From TMP-86 sp964247385 (lineage in GTDB: Bacteria; Pseudomonadota; Gammaproteobacteria; Steroidobacterales; Steroidobacteraceae): a stretch of 64,000 nucleotides of DNA. The stretch spans positions 207,999 to 271,998 of the forward strand of contig CAXTUB010000001.1 of NCBI GenBank assembly GCA_964247385.1, read 5' to 3'. Position numbers and translations under genes: made by a program. Within the stretch, counting starts at the first letter, position 1. Each line of letters starts with the position of its first letter. Below the pieces are notes generated by a model. It was not told the origin of the DNA. It worked only from the letters and a program-made list of their open reading frames with translations, and did not search any database. Below, in pieces: positions 53,335-61,635 of this stretch.

Positions 53335-54668
53335 GCGGCTTGCGCAGCCTCGGCGGCGACGATGGAGCGGCCGCCGTGATCGAGCATGTATTGAAACTCG
53401 TGCCGGAAATACTTCACGAAACTCTGCACGGGCCACGCCGAGGCATCGCCAAATGCGCAGATCGTATGACCTTCTATGCGATTGGCGACGTCAACCAACA
53501 CGTCGAGATCCGACCCCCGCCCCTGCCCTGCCATGATTCTGCGAATGACCCGATTCATCCAACCGGTGCCTTCGCGGCATGGCGTGCACTGACCACACGA
53601 CTCCGCCATGTAGAAGCGGCTGATTCGCTCGAGGACGCTGACCATGCACGTGGAGTCATCCATGATGATGACTGCCGCCGATCCCAGCGCCGAGCCTGCC
53701 TTTCTGAGCGAGTCGTAGTCCATCGTGGCGTTTTCGATCAGTGCGGCCGGCAGCACGGGCACCGAGGACCCGCCCGGAATCACGGCTTTCAATTTTCGTC
53801 CTCGCCAGATGCCGCCCGCCAGCGCAAGCAAGCTCTTGAACGGAATTCCGAGCGGCACTTCGAAATTGCCCGCATTTTGCACATGTCCGGAGACTGAAAA
53901 AATGACCGTGCCGCCGGCATTGGGCGGACCCAGCGATGCGAACCACGCGGGCCCCTTGCGCAAGATCGTGGGAACCGACGCAAAACTCTGGGTATTGTTG
54001 ATCGTGGTCGGCTTGCCGTATAAACCGAAGTTCGCGGGAAACGGCGGCTTGAAGCGCGGCTTGCCTTGTTTACCTTCGAGTGAATCCAGCATGGCCGTCT
54101 CTTCGCCGCAAATGTATGCGCCGGCGCCGACGAACGTATGCAAATCGAAATCGATGCCCGAGCCGCGAATATTCTTGCCCAAAAGACCCGCCGCGTAAGC
54201 TTCCTCGAGCGCTGCTTCAAAACGCGGCACGGGCTCGCCGAGAAACTCACCGCGAATATAGTTGTAGCCCACCGTCGCAGTCATCGCGTAGCCGCCAATG
54301 GCCATGCCCTCAATGACGGAGTGCGGGTTGTAGCGCAAGATGTCCCGGTCGTGACATGTTCCCGGCTCGGATTCGTCCGAATTGCACACCACGTACTTTT
54401 GCACCGGCGAGGAGCGCGGCATGAAGCTCCACTTGAGACCGGTGGCAAAACCGGCGCCGCCTCGGCCGCGCAAGCCTGAGGCTTTCACATCTTCAATGAT
54501 TTTTTCCGGCGGAATCTTCTCCGTCAGGATTCTTTCCCATGCGTCATAACCGCCAAACTTGCGGTAGGACTCGAGCGTCCACGGGCGTTCATATTGCAAC
54601 GCCTCGAACACCACCAGGTTTTGTGGGTATTCACGCGCATTGGCCTCGTTGGCCGCCGTCCCGCTCAT
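53331..54668 (-). CDS. nuoF: NADH-quinone oxidoreductase subunit F
   Basis: NuoF binds NADH and FMN and holds cluster N3. The 445-residue protein contains LRGRGGAGFATGLKWSFMP (NADH site), CNSDESEPGTCHDRD, GAGAYICGEETAM (FMN site) and the N3 ligands CGQCTPCREG with a later Cys in TICAFGDA. It overlaps nuoE upstream and nuoG downstream by 4 bp each. Start, length and order are canonical. Confidence 0.97.
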   Translation of the reverse strand: MSGTAANEANAREYPQNLVVFEALQYERPWTLESYRKFGGYDAWERILTEKIPPEKIIEDVKASGLRGRGGAGFATGLKWSFMPRSSPVQKYVVCNSDESEPGTCHDRDILRYNPHSVIEGMAIGGYAMTATVGYNYIRGEFLGEPVPRFEAALEEAYAAGLLGKNIRGSGIDFDLHTFVGAGAYICGEETAMLDSLEGKQGKPRFKPPFPANFGLYGKPTTINNTQSFASVPTILRKGPAWFASLGPPNAGGTVIFSVSGHVQNAGNFEVPLGIPFKSLLALAGGIWRGRKLKAVIPGGSSVPVLPAALIENATMDYDSLRKAGSALGSAAVIIMDDSTCMVSVLERISRFYMAESCGQCTPCREGTGWMNRVIRRIMAGQGRGSDLDVLVDVANRIEGHTICAFGDASAWPVQSFVKYFRHEFQYMLDHGGRSIVAAEAAQAA

Positions 54669-55150
54669 TGCAATTCATCCAGTAAAGCATCGATGGAATG
54701 AATGGTCAGATGCTCGTGATACCTGTGATCCACCGACATCATGGGCGCGCCCGTGCACGCGGCCAGACATTCCTCCTCACGCTTGAGAAAAATCCGACCA
54801 TCGACCGTGCTCTCACCCGTCTTGATACCGAGCTTTCTTTCCACGTGCGCCACCAAGTCCTCGGCGCCACGCAACATACAGGAGATATTGGTGCAAATCG
54901 AAACGTGATGACGGCCGACCGGATGAGTCTCGAACATGGAGTAGAACGAGGCGACTTCGTAGACTTGAATGGGAGGCACGCCAAGATACGCAGCCACGGC
55001 ATCCATGAGTTCGACCGTCAAGAAGCCGCCGTGCTCGTGCTGCACTTCGCGAAGCGCCGCAATGATCGCCGAGCGTTTCCGATCCGCCGGAAATTTCGCG
55101 GTCCAGCGATCAATCTCTGCGCGGGCGTGCGCCGACAACTCGATGCTCAT
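54665..55150 (-). CDS. nuoE: NADH-quinone oxidoreductase subunit E
   Basis: NuoE has a thioredoxin-like fold and binds 2Fe-2S cluster N1a. The 161-residue protein shows ligands in SICTNISCML and CLAACTGAPMM, and the conserved VELMDAVAAYLGVPPIQVYEVASFYSMF region split across two segments. Its start overlaps the nuoD stop by 4 bp. Confidence 0.96.
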   Translation of the reverse strand: MSIELSAHARAEIDRWTAKFPADRKRSAIIAALREVQHEHGGFLTVELMDAVAAYLGVPPIQVYEVASFYSMFETHPVGRHHVSICTNISCMLRGAEDLVAHVERKLGIKTGESTVDGRIFLKREEECLAACTGAPMMSVDHRYHEHLTIHSIDALLDELQ

Positions 55151-56400
55151 CGATCGATTTCTCCGAACACGATGTCTTGCGTGCCGATGACGGCAACCAC
55201 ATCCGCCAACATGTGTCCACGCACCATCTCATCGAGCGCGCTCAAATGCACGAACCCCGGCGCCCGCACCTTCATGCGATAGGGTTTGTTCGCGCCGTCC
55301 GAGATGAGGTACACGCCGAGCTCTCCCTTCGGGCCTTCGATGGCCGCATAGATCTCTCCCTCGGGCACACAATAACCTTCCGTAAACAATTTGAAGTGAT
55401 GAATGAGCGATTCCATGTCGCCTTTCATCTCCTCGCGGCGCGGCGGCCCCACCTTGCGGTCTTCGATCATGACGGGGCCGGGATTGTCGCGAAGCCATGC
55501 GACGCACTGGGAAATGATTTTCACCGACTCGCGCATTTCCCCAATTCGCACCAGATAGCGCGAGTAGCAATCTCCATGCGTGCCGACGTGAACATCGAAC
55601 TGCATGGCGCCGTAGACCTCGTAAGGATCTTTCTTGCGCAAGTCCCATGCGATGCCCGAGCCGCGCAACATTGGACCGGTAAAGCCGAGCTGCAAGGCGC
55701 GCTCGGGCGAAACCACACCGATGTTGACCGTGCGCTGTTTCCAAATGCGGTTATCCGTGAGCAAAGCCTCGTACTCGTCCACGCAGGCAGGGAAGCGCGC
55801 GGCGAAATCGGCGATGAATTCGAGCAGCCCCGCCGAGCGGGCTTCGTTCATTCGCGCCGTGTCGCGCTTGCTCCGCCAGCGCGACTCCTGATAGCGCGGC
55901 ATGCTCGCCGGCAGGTCGCGATACACGCCGCCCGGCCGATAGTAGGTCGCATGCATGCGCGTGCCCGACACCGCCTCGTAGCAATCCATCAAATCTTCGC
56001 GCTCGCGGAATGCGTATAAAAAAACCGTCATCGCGCCGATATCGAGTGCATGCGAGCCGAGCCACATCAGGTGATTCAAGATGCGGGTGATCTCATCGAA
56101 CAGCACGCGGATGTACTGCGCGCGGAGCGGCGGCGCGATGCCAAGAAGCCTCTCGATGGCGAGCACATAGGCATGCTCGTTGCACATCATGGACACGTAA
56201 TCCAAACGGTCCATGTAGCCGATGCTCTGGTTATAGGGCTTGGTTTCCGCAAGCTTTTCCGTCGCCCGATGCAACAGTCCGATGTGCGGATCGGCTTTGC
56301 GGATGACTTCGCCATCCATCTCGAGCACCAACCGCAGCACGCCGTGCGCTGCCGGATGCTGCGGACCGAAATTCATGGTGAGATTTTGAAACTCGGGCAT
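55147..56400 (-). CDS. nuoD: NADH-quinone oxidoreductase subunit D
   Basis: NuoD (49-kDa homologue) forms part of the quinone site. The 417-residue protein starts MPEFQNLTMNFGPQHPAAHG and has GLLHRGTEKL-like LLHRATEKLAE, the MDRLDYVSMM segment with the quinone-binding region, and the C-terminal LADVVAVIGTQDIVFGEIDR. It is a separate gene from nuoC, unlike the fused nuoCD of E. coli. ATG 56400 is five bases after the nuoC stop; the longer open frame is Arg-rich and lies over nuoC. Confidence 0.97.
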   Translation of the reverse strand: MPEFQNLTMNFGPQHPAAHGVLRLVLEMDGEVIRKADPHIGLLHRATEKLAETKPYNQSIGYMDRLDYVSMMCNEHAYVLAIERLLGIAPPLRAQYIRVLFDEITRILNHLMWLGSHALDIGAMTVFLYAFREREDLMDCYEAVSGTRMHATYYRPGGVYRDLPASMPRYQESRWRSKRDTARMNEARSAGLLEFIADFAARFPACVDEYEALLTDNRIWKQRTVNIGVVSPERALQLGFTGPMLRGSGIAWDLRKKDPYEVYGAMQFDVHVGTHGDCYSRYLVRIGEMRESVKIISQCVAWLRDNPGPVMIEDRKVGPPRREEMKGDMESLIHHFKLFTEGYCVPEGEIYAAIEGPKGELGVYLISDGANKPYRMKVRAPGFVHLSALDEMVRGHMLADVVAVIGTQDIVFGEIDR

Positions 56401-56405
56401 TTGAG

Positions 56406-57152
56406 CTACGGATGAGGTCCGCGGTCTTTCAGCACGTCGTCGTAGCGGTTGTCGTGCCGAATGACTTTGGGCACGAGCGTGCGCGGCTCGATGCTCACAG
56501 GCTGATACACCACGCGCTGTTTTTCCGGGTCGTAGCGCACCTCGACGTTTCCGCTCAAGGGAAAGTCCTTGCGGAACGGATGGCCGACGAAGCCGTAGTC
56601 GGTGAGGATTCTCCGCAGGTCCGCATGACCTTCGAAAAATATGCCGAACAAGTCGAATGCCTCCCGCTCGAACCAATCCGCGGAAGCCCAGATCGAGGTC
56701 ACCGAGTCGATGGTGGGCATATCCGGATCTGCGCAGAATACTCGCAGTCGCAGGCGTTGGTTCAGCGATACCGACAGCAAGTGATAAACGACGGCGAAAC
56801 GCCGGTGAGAATCGCGCGCATCGGCCGATCCGCTCGTCAGCCGATTCACGCCGCGGCTATATCCAGATCGGGTTGCCTGTTCGGTCTTCCATTCAGCCCG
56901 GCCGTACTGCAAATAGTCCACGCCGCACACGTCGATGCAAATCTCGAACCGGAAAGCGGGCTCGTCGCGAAGCGCCTGCATGACGCCGAGCAATGCGTCG
57001 GCTGAAACGATCTCGAAGCACAACTCCGAAATCAAGCTCTCATCTTTCGTGACTTGTTCGCCGAAGCGGCTCGCAATCGCCGTTTCCAATTTCGCAAGAT
57101 AGCCGGCCGGTGCGGCGGCGGCCGCTGCGTTCTCCGCGGCTGCCTCGCTCAT
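56406..57152 (-). CDS. nuoC: NADH-quinone oxidoreductase subunit C
   Basis: NuoC (30-kDa homologue) is a structural subunit of the peripheral arm. The 248-residue protein carries the family block (ERE)AFDLFGIFFEGHADLRRILTDY-type core, then GHPFRKDFPLSG. An Ala-rich stretch near the N-terminus is variable. ATG 57152 overlaps the nuoB stop (ATGA); the longer frame into nuoB is discarded. Confidence 0.96.
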   Translation of the reverse strand: MSEAAAENAAAAAAPAGYLAKLETAIASRFGEQVTKDESLISELCFEIVSADALLGVMQALRDEPAFRFEICIDVCGVDYLQYGRAEWKTEQATRSGYSRGVNRLTSGSADARDSHRRFAVVYHLLSVSLNQRLRLRVFCADPDMPTIDSVTSIWASADWFEREAFDLFGIFFEGHADLRRILTDYGFVGHPFRKDFPLSGNVEVRYDPEKQRVVYQPVSIEPRTLVPKVIRHDNRYDDVLKDRGPHP

Positions 57153-57631
57153 CGCGTGATGGCCTTGTTGCGCTTGATCTTCTTCTGCAGCTGAATGATT
57201 CCGTAGATGAGGGCTTCGGCGGACGGGGGGCAGCCCGGAACGTACACATCGACGGGCACGATACGATCGCAACCGCGCACGACCGAGTAGGAGTAATGGT
57301 AATAGCCCCCGCCATTCGCGCACGACCCCATCGAAATGACCCAGCGCGGCTCGGCCATCTGGTCATACACTTTGCGCAAGGCCGGCGCCATCTTGTTGAC
57401 CAAAGTACCGGCTACGATCATGACGTCGGATTGGCGCGGGCTGGGGCGAAAGAGCACGCCGAAGCGATCGAGATCATAACGCGCGGCGCCTGCCTGCATC
57501 ATCTCCACTGCGCAGCAGGCCAGGCCGAAGGTCATCGGCCACAACGAACCGGTGCGCGCCCAATTGATGAGATTGTCGAGCGTCGTTACTTCAAAGCCGC
57601 GTGCGATCTGCGGCGGGGTCTCTAATCCCAT
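57149..57631 (-). CDS. nuoB: NADH-quinone oxidoreductase subunit B
   Basis: NuoB (PSST homologue) carries the terminal cluster N2 that reduces quinone. The 160-residue protein has the ligands in GLACCAVEMM, GSCANGGG and VPGCPPSAEAL, and an N-terminal motif LDNLINWARTGSLWPMTF. ATG 57631 (MGLETPPQIARG) gives the family length and overlaps the end of nuoA by 10 bp; the longer frame over nuoA is not homologous. Confidence 0.97.
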   Translation of the reverse strand: MGLETPPQIARGFEVTTLDNLINWARTGSLWPMTFGLACCAVEMMQAGAARYDLDRFGVLFRPSPRQSDVMIVAGTLVNKMAPALRKVYDQMAEPRWVISMGSCANGGGYYHYSYSVVRGCDRIVPVDVYVPGCPPSAEALIYGIIQLQKKIKRNKAITR

Positions 57632-57978
57632 TCGAGCGCCCCGCGTCGATAGTCGTAAATCAGCGCGATCACCAAGATGGCGGCAAAAATGGCCATGGCG
57701 ACCAGCCCGAACCCACCGGTCTGCCGCAAGCTGACGGCCCACGGAAAAAAGAACGCGATCTCCAGATCGAACACGATGAAAATGATGGCGACGAGGTAAT
57801 AGCGGACATCGAAGCGCATGCGCGAGTCCTCGAATGCCTCGAAGCCGCACTCATAGGGCGAGAGCTTCTCCACGTCCGGCCTGTTCGGGCCAGCGATAGT
57901 GCCGATCAAAAACAAGGCCAGCCCGATCACGGCGGCGAGTCCCAAAAAAATCATAACAGGCAGGTATTCGCGCAACAT
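57622..57978 (-). CDS. nuoA: NADH-quinone oxidoreductase subunit A
   Basis: NuoA is a three-helix membrane subunit (ND3 homologue). The 118-residue protein has the conserved loop SPYECGFEAFEDSRMRFDVRYY, split here by wording only, with the key cysteine at the quinone-site loop, and the helix IIFIVFDLEIAFFFPW. It is the first gene of the nuo operon; the 113 bp upstream, to tRNA-Leu, should hold the operon promoter, but I see no convincing boxes. Confidence 0.96.
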   Translation of the reverse strand: MLREYLPVMIFLGLAAVIGLALFLIGTIAGPNRPDVEKLSPYECGFEAFEDSRMRFDVRYYLVAIIFIVFDLEIAFFFPWAVSLRQTGGFGLVAMAIFAAILVIALIYDYRRGALEWD

Positions 57979-58091
57979 GCTCGGAGTGCGGCTCGGAGAA
58001 TCTCAACAAAAGGTCAATGGCAATCGCCGGGAATTGTAGCAGGCAAGGTCAAGTTCGCGAGCGCGCAAGCGGCGCGTTTCTCTGTCAACGA

Positions 58092-58176
58092 TGGTGCCGA
58101 CGGCCGGAGTCGAACCGGCACAGGTTGCCCCACTAGCCCCTCAAACTAGCGCGTCTACCAATTTCGCCACGTCGGC
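58092..58176 (-). tRNA. tRNA-Leu (GAG)
   Basis: This is an 85-nt type II tRNA with encoded CCA. The acceptor GCCGACG/CGUCGGC is perfect, the anticodon arm CUAGU-UUGAGGG-GCUAG gives anticodon GAG, a long variable arm follows, and the T-arm is GCCGG-UUCGACU-CCGGC. It begins 5 nt after the secG stop, so it is probably cut from the secG transcript. tRNA-Leu between secG and nuoA is a widespread proteobacterial arrangement. Confidence 0.95.
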
Positions 58177-58181
58177 ATGAT

Positions 58182-58505
58182 TCATTTCTTCCGCCCATTC
58201 GGCGGCGCTGGAGTGGCCGACTGCGCCGCGCGCTCGAGCACCGTCGTCGGCTCGGCGGATTGCCGCGTGCCAAGAAACGCAAGCGTCAAGCTCGTGACGA
58301 AAAACAGCGCAGCGAACACGGCTGTGAGCCTGGAAAATAAAGTCGTGGTGCCGCGGGCGCCGAACACAGTCCCTGATGCTCCCGCGCCGAAGCCTGCACC
58401 CGCTTCCGCGCCTTTGCCCCGCTGCAGCAGCACGAGCGTGATGATGAGCATCGCAAGCACGATATGAACGAACAGAATGAAGCCGTGAAACATACTTGAA
58501 CCCAT
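58182..58505 (-). CDS. secG: preprotein translocase subunit SecG
   Basis: SecG is the small accessory subunit of the SecYEG channel. The 107-residue protein has two membrane helices (FILFVHIVLAMLIITLVLLQ and LTAVFAALFFVTSLTLAFLG) separated by the conserved loop RGKGAEAGAGFGAG, and a Pro/Ala-rich tail. ATG 58505 shares its A with the tpiA TGA, indicating coupling; ATG 58493 is a possible shorter start. tpiA-secG-tRNA-Leu-nuo is the conserved order. Confidence 0.94.
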   Translation of the reverse strand: MGSSMFHGFILFVHIVLAMLIITLVLLQRGKGAEAGAGFGAGASGTVFGARGTTTLFSRLTAVFAALFFVTSLTLAFLGTRQSAEPTTVLERAAQSATPAPPNGRKK

Positions 58506-59284
58506 CAAGACTCGTTCGAGCCAAGACCCCGTTTAACCGCCGCAGCGCCGACGATGCGCGCAAACTCTTCGGCATGCAAAGATGCGCCGCCGACCAGGCC
58601 GCCGTCGACATCTGGCTGAGAGAACAGCTCCGCCGCATTGGCCGCTTTGACGCTGCCGCCATAGAGGATGCGAATTTGCGGCGCGATCATATCATCATGC
58701 ATCGCCAATCGGCGCCGCAATGCGCCGTGAACGGCTTGCGCTTGTTCTGGACTCGCCGTACGTCCCGTGCCGATGGCCCACACCGGCTCATAGGCGATGA
58801 CTGCATCAGCCATCGACGTCACGCCCGCAACACTCAGCACCGCATCGAGCTGGCGATACACCACGGCTTCGGTGAGATCGGCATCGCGTTCGCTCAGCGT
58901 CTCGCCCACACACAGAATCGGCGTCAAGCCCGCGGTCAGCGTCGCGACGAATTTTTTCGCAACGACTTCATCACTCTCGCCCAGCAAATGACGGCGCTCT
59001 GAATGTCCCACGATGACGAAGCGGCAGCCGAGATCGCTCAACATCGATACGGCAATCTCGCCCGTCAATGCGCCCGGCGGTTCGGAGCTCGCAGTTTGCG
59101 CACCCACCGCCAAGCGGGAATGGCTCACGATCTCGAGCACGTCGACCAAATGAACAAAGGGCGGAAAGACCGCCACATCCGCACTCTCGGTATGCACCAA
59201 GTCGACCAGATCCGCGGCGAGCGCGCGATTCGATGCGCGGGTGCCGTGCATTTTCCAGTTGCCGGCGACTAACGTGCGGCGCAT
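58505..59284 (-). CDS. tpiA: triosephosphate isomerase
   Basis: TpiA interconverts dihydroxyacetone phosphate and glyceraldehyde 3-phosphate. The 259-residue barrel begins RRTLVAGNWKMHG, with catalytic His in VIVGHSERR, catalytic Glu in IAYEPVWAIGTGRTA (loop 6 follows) and the phosphate-binding YGGSVKAANA. Length is canonical. It lies 98 bp after glmM and overlaps secG by one base. Confidence 0.97.
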   Translation of the reverse strand: MRRTLVAGNWKMHGTRASNRALAADLVDLVHTESADVAVFPPFVHLVDVLEIVSHSRLAVGAQTASSEPPGALTGEIAVSMLSDLGCRFVIVGHSERRHLLGESDEVVAKKFVATLTAGLTPILCVGETLSERDADLTEAVVYRQLDAVLSVAGVTSMADAVIAYEPVWAIGTGRTASPEQAQAVHGALRRRLAMHDDMIAPQIRILYGGSVKAANAAELFSQPDVDGGLVGGASLHAEEFARIVGAAAVKRGLGSNES

Positions 59285-59382
59285 GGCGGCGAAGATTAGC
59301 GGCGCGGACGCAGGCTCGCAAGCAGCGCCTTGCGTTCGCGCGAAGATTATTGCGAGAAAGAAAGCTCGCTGGTGTGTGCGAC

Positions 59383-60729
59383 TTACGCGGCCGCCGCAGC
59401 CGCGGATTCGACGGCTGCCGCGATCTCGTGTGCGCTGGCGTTCACTGCCGCCTCATCCTCGCCCTCGACCATGATGCGAATGACCGGCTCGGTGCCCGAA
59501 GGCCGCAGCACGATGCGGCCGCGGCCCGCGAAGCGCTCGAGCACCCGATGCGTCGCCGTTTGCACCTCGCGCACGCTCAGCGGATCGAACTTGCGCGCCA
59601 CGCGCACATTCAACAAGATTTGCGGGTACTTGCTCATGCCGACCGCAAGTTGAGCAAGGCCCGCTTGAGAGCGCTTCATCACGGCAAGCACCTGCAACGC
59701 TGCGACCAAGCCGTCGCCGGTGGTCGTTTTATCGAGGCACAAAATGTGGCCGGACGTTTCGCCTCCCAGAGTTCCCCCCGCCTCGCGCAGCATGGCGAGC
59801 ACGTGACGATCTCCCACCGGCGCGCGCAGAAATCCAATTTTTTTCTCGGTGAGCGCAAGCTCCAGACCGAGATTGCTCATGACCGTACCCACCACCGGCC
59901 CCGCGAGCAGGCCCTCACTCGCTCGCGCGTTCGCGATCACATACAGCAATTGGTCGCCATCCAGAGTACGGCCGAGCGCATCGACCATGACCAGCCGGTC
60001 TCCGTCACCATCGAGTGCGATGCCCACGTCCGCACGCACACCGGGAACCGTGAGCTGCAGCAACTCTGGCGCCGTCGAGCCACAGCCATCGTTGATGTTT
60101 CGACCATTGGGCGAGCAGCCGATCGGCACGATCTCCGCGCCCAGGTCCGCAAGTACACGCGGGGCAACTTTGTAGCCGGCGCCGTTGGCGCAATCGATCA
60201 CGATCTTGAATCCGCGCAGGTCCATTCCCGCGGGAATCGTCGAAGCGCAGAATTCCTGATAGAGCGTGCGCGAGCGGTCGATGCGCGAGGCCTTGCCGAG
60301 GCGTGTCGAATCCTGCGTCAGCACGGGCTCATGGATGATGCGCTCGATTTCGGTTTCGAGCTCATCGGACAGCTTGCTTCCCGATGCATCGAAGAACTTG
60401 ATGCCATTGTCTCGAAATTCATTATGCGAAGCACTGATCACCACGCCGATGTGGCAACTCAGGCGCTGCGTGAGGTAGGCGATGCCGGGCGTCGGCAGCG
60501 GTCCGATCATGAGGACATCGACACCGGCGGCGACGAACCCCGCTTCGAGCGCGGACTCGAACATGTAGCCTGAGACCCGCGTGTCTTTGCCGATGAGCAC
60601 CCGGCCGCCATCCGGCGCGAGCACACGCGCCGCGGCGCTTGCCAGCCGCAACGCAAAGTCGACCGTCAGCGGCTCGGTGCCTACGCAACCGCGCACTCCA
60701 TCCGTGCCAAAGTACTTTCGCGCCGCCAA
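59383..60729 (-). CDS. glmM: phosphoglucosamine mutase
   Basis: GlmM converts glucosamine-6-phosphate to glucosamine-1-phosphate for peptidoglycan and LPS. The 448-residue enzyme opens KYFGTDGVRG, has the phosphoserine loop VISASHNEFRDNG, the metal-binding DGDGDRL and the substrate loop GGETSGH, and ends with the phosphate-binding RPSGTEPVIRIMVEG. No ATG fits; TTG 60729 lies five bases after the folP stop with AGGG just upstream, so a TTG start is preferred over the longer frame inside folP. Confidence 0.96.
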   Translation of the reverse strand: MAARKYFGTDGVRGCVGTEPLTVDFALRLASAAARVLAPDGGRVLIGKDTRVSGYMFESALEAGFVAAGVDVLMIGPLPTPGIAYLTQRLSCHIGVVISASHNEFRDNGIKFFDASGSKLSDELETEIERIIHEPVLTQDSTRLGKASRIDRSRTLYQEFCASTIPAGMDLRGFKIVIDCANGAGYKVAPRVLADLGAEIVPIGCSPNGRNINDGCGSTAPELLQLTVPGVRADVGIALDGDGDRLVMVDALGRTLDGDQLLYVIANARASEGLLAGPVVGTVMSNLGLELALTEKKIGFLRAPVGDRHVLAMLREAGGTLGGETSGHILCLDKTTTGDGLVAALQVLAVMKRSQAGLAQLAVGMSKYPQILLNVRVARKFDPLSVREVQTATHRVLERFAGRGRIVLRPSGTEPVIRIMVEGEDEAAVNASAHEIAAAVESAAAAAA

Positions 60730-60734
60730 ATGCC

Positions 60735-61559
60735 CTATTCCGATAAGGCGCGCAAGGTTGCGAGAACTTCGAACGTCGGGGCCACATCGTGCGTTCGAAT
60801 GATGCGAGCGCCCTTCAATGCCGCCCACGCGGCGAAGGCCAGGCCCCCGTAGAGCCGGTCATTGACGGGCCGATCCAGTAGTTTCCCCACGAGAGCCTTG
60901 CGCGATACACCCACGAGAAGGGGCGAGCCTAGAGCGGCAAGCCTCGCCGTTTCCTTGAGCAGTGTCATATTATGGGCAAAAGTCTTGCCGAAGCCGATGC
61001 CTGGATCGAGCACGATGCTTTCGCCTGCGATGCCCTGAGCGCGGCAAGCGTCAGCGCGCTCGCGCAAGAATGCGGCGACCTCCTGAACCACATCGCCATA
61101 TCGCGGCTCGTTCTGCATGCTGGTGGGCTCGCCCTGCATGTGCATGAGACAGACGCCAACGCCCGCTTCGGCGCAGAAGCGCGCAGCGCCCGGCTCTCTC
61201 AACGCGCGCACGTCGTTCACGATGCATGCACCCGCTTCGACTGCGGCACGCATGACCTCCGTATTGCTCGTATCAATCGAGATCGCGGTAGGTGTGTGCT
61301 GCGCCAGCGCCTTAATCACCGGCACCACGCGTTCGACCTGAAGCGCCGACGCGACTCTCGCGGCGCCGGGACGGGTGGACTCTCCTCCCACATCGATGAT
61401 GGCCGCCCCGTCATCGGCCATGCGCAGCCCGTGCCGAAGCGCGGCGTCGAGTGTCGTAAAGCGGCCGGCATCTGAAAAGGAATCGGGAGTGACATTGAGC
61501 ACGCCCATGACCACGGGCGCGGTGAGATCGACTTGCTGCTCACGGCACTTCCAAAACAT
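60735..61559 (-). CDS. folP: dihydropteroate synthase
   Basis: FolP joins p-aminobenzoate to dihydropterin pyrophosphate in folate synthesis and is the sulfonamide target. The 274-residue TIM barrel has MGVLNVTPDSFSDAG (loop 1), GGESTRPGA (loop 2) and the later SRKALVGKLL and IRTHDVAPT segments. It lies between ftsH and glmM, the standard order. ATG 61559 is 76 bp after the ftsH stop. Confidence 0.96.
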   Translation of the reverse strand: MFWKCREQQVDLTAPVVMGVLNVTPDSFSDAGRFTTLDAALRHGLRMADDGAAIIDVGGESTRPGAARVASALQVERVVPVIKALAQHTPTAISIDTSNTEVMRAAVEAGACIVNDVRALREPGAARFCAEAGVGVCLMHMQGEPTSMQNEPRYGDVVQEVAAFLRERADACRAQGIAGESIVLDPGIGFGKTFAHNMTLLKETARLAALGSPLLVGVSRKALVGKLLDRPVNDRLYGGLAFAAWAALKGARIIRTHDVAPTFEVLATLRALSE

Positions 61560-61635
61560 GCGCAGCCGCGGTGCCCGAAAATGCTGAACTAGCGCGCCGC
61601 CGCGAACGGCTCACGCAACGACGCGGATCGAATGA

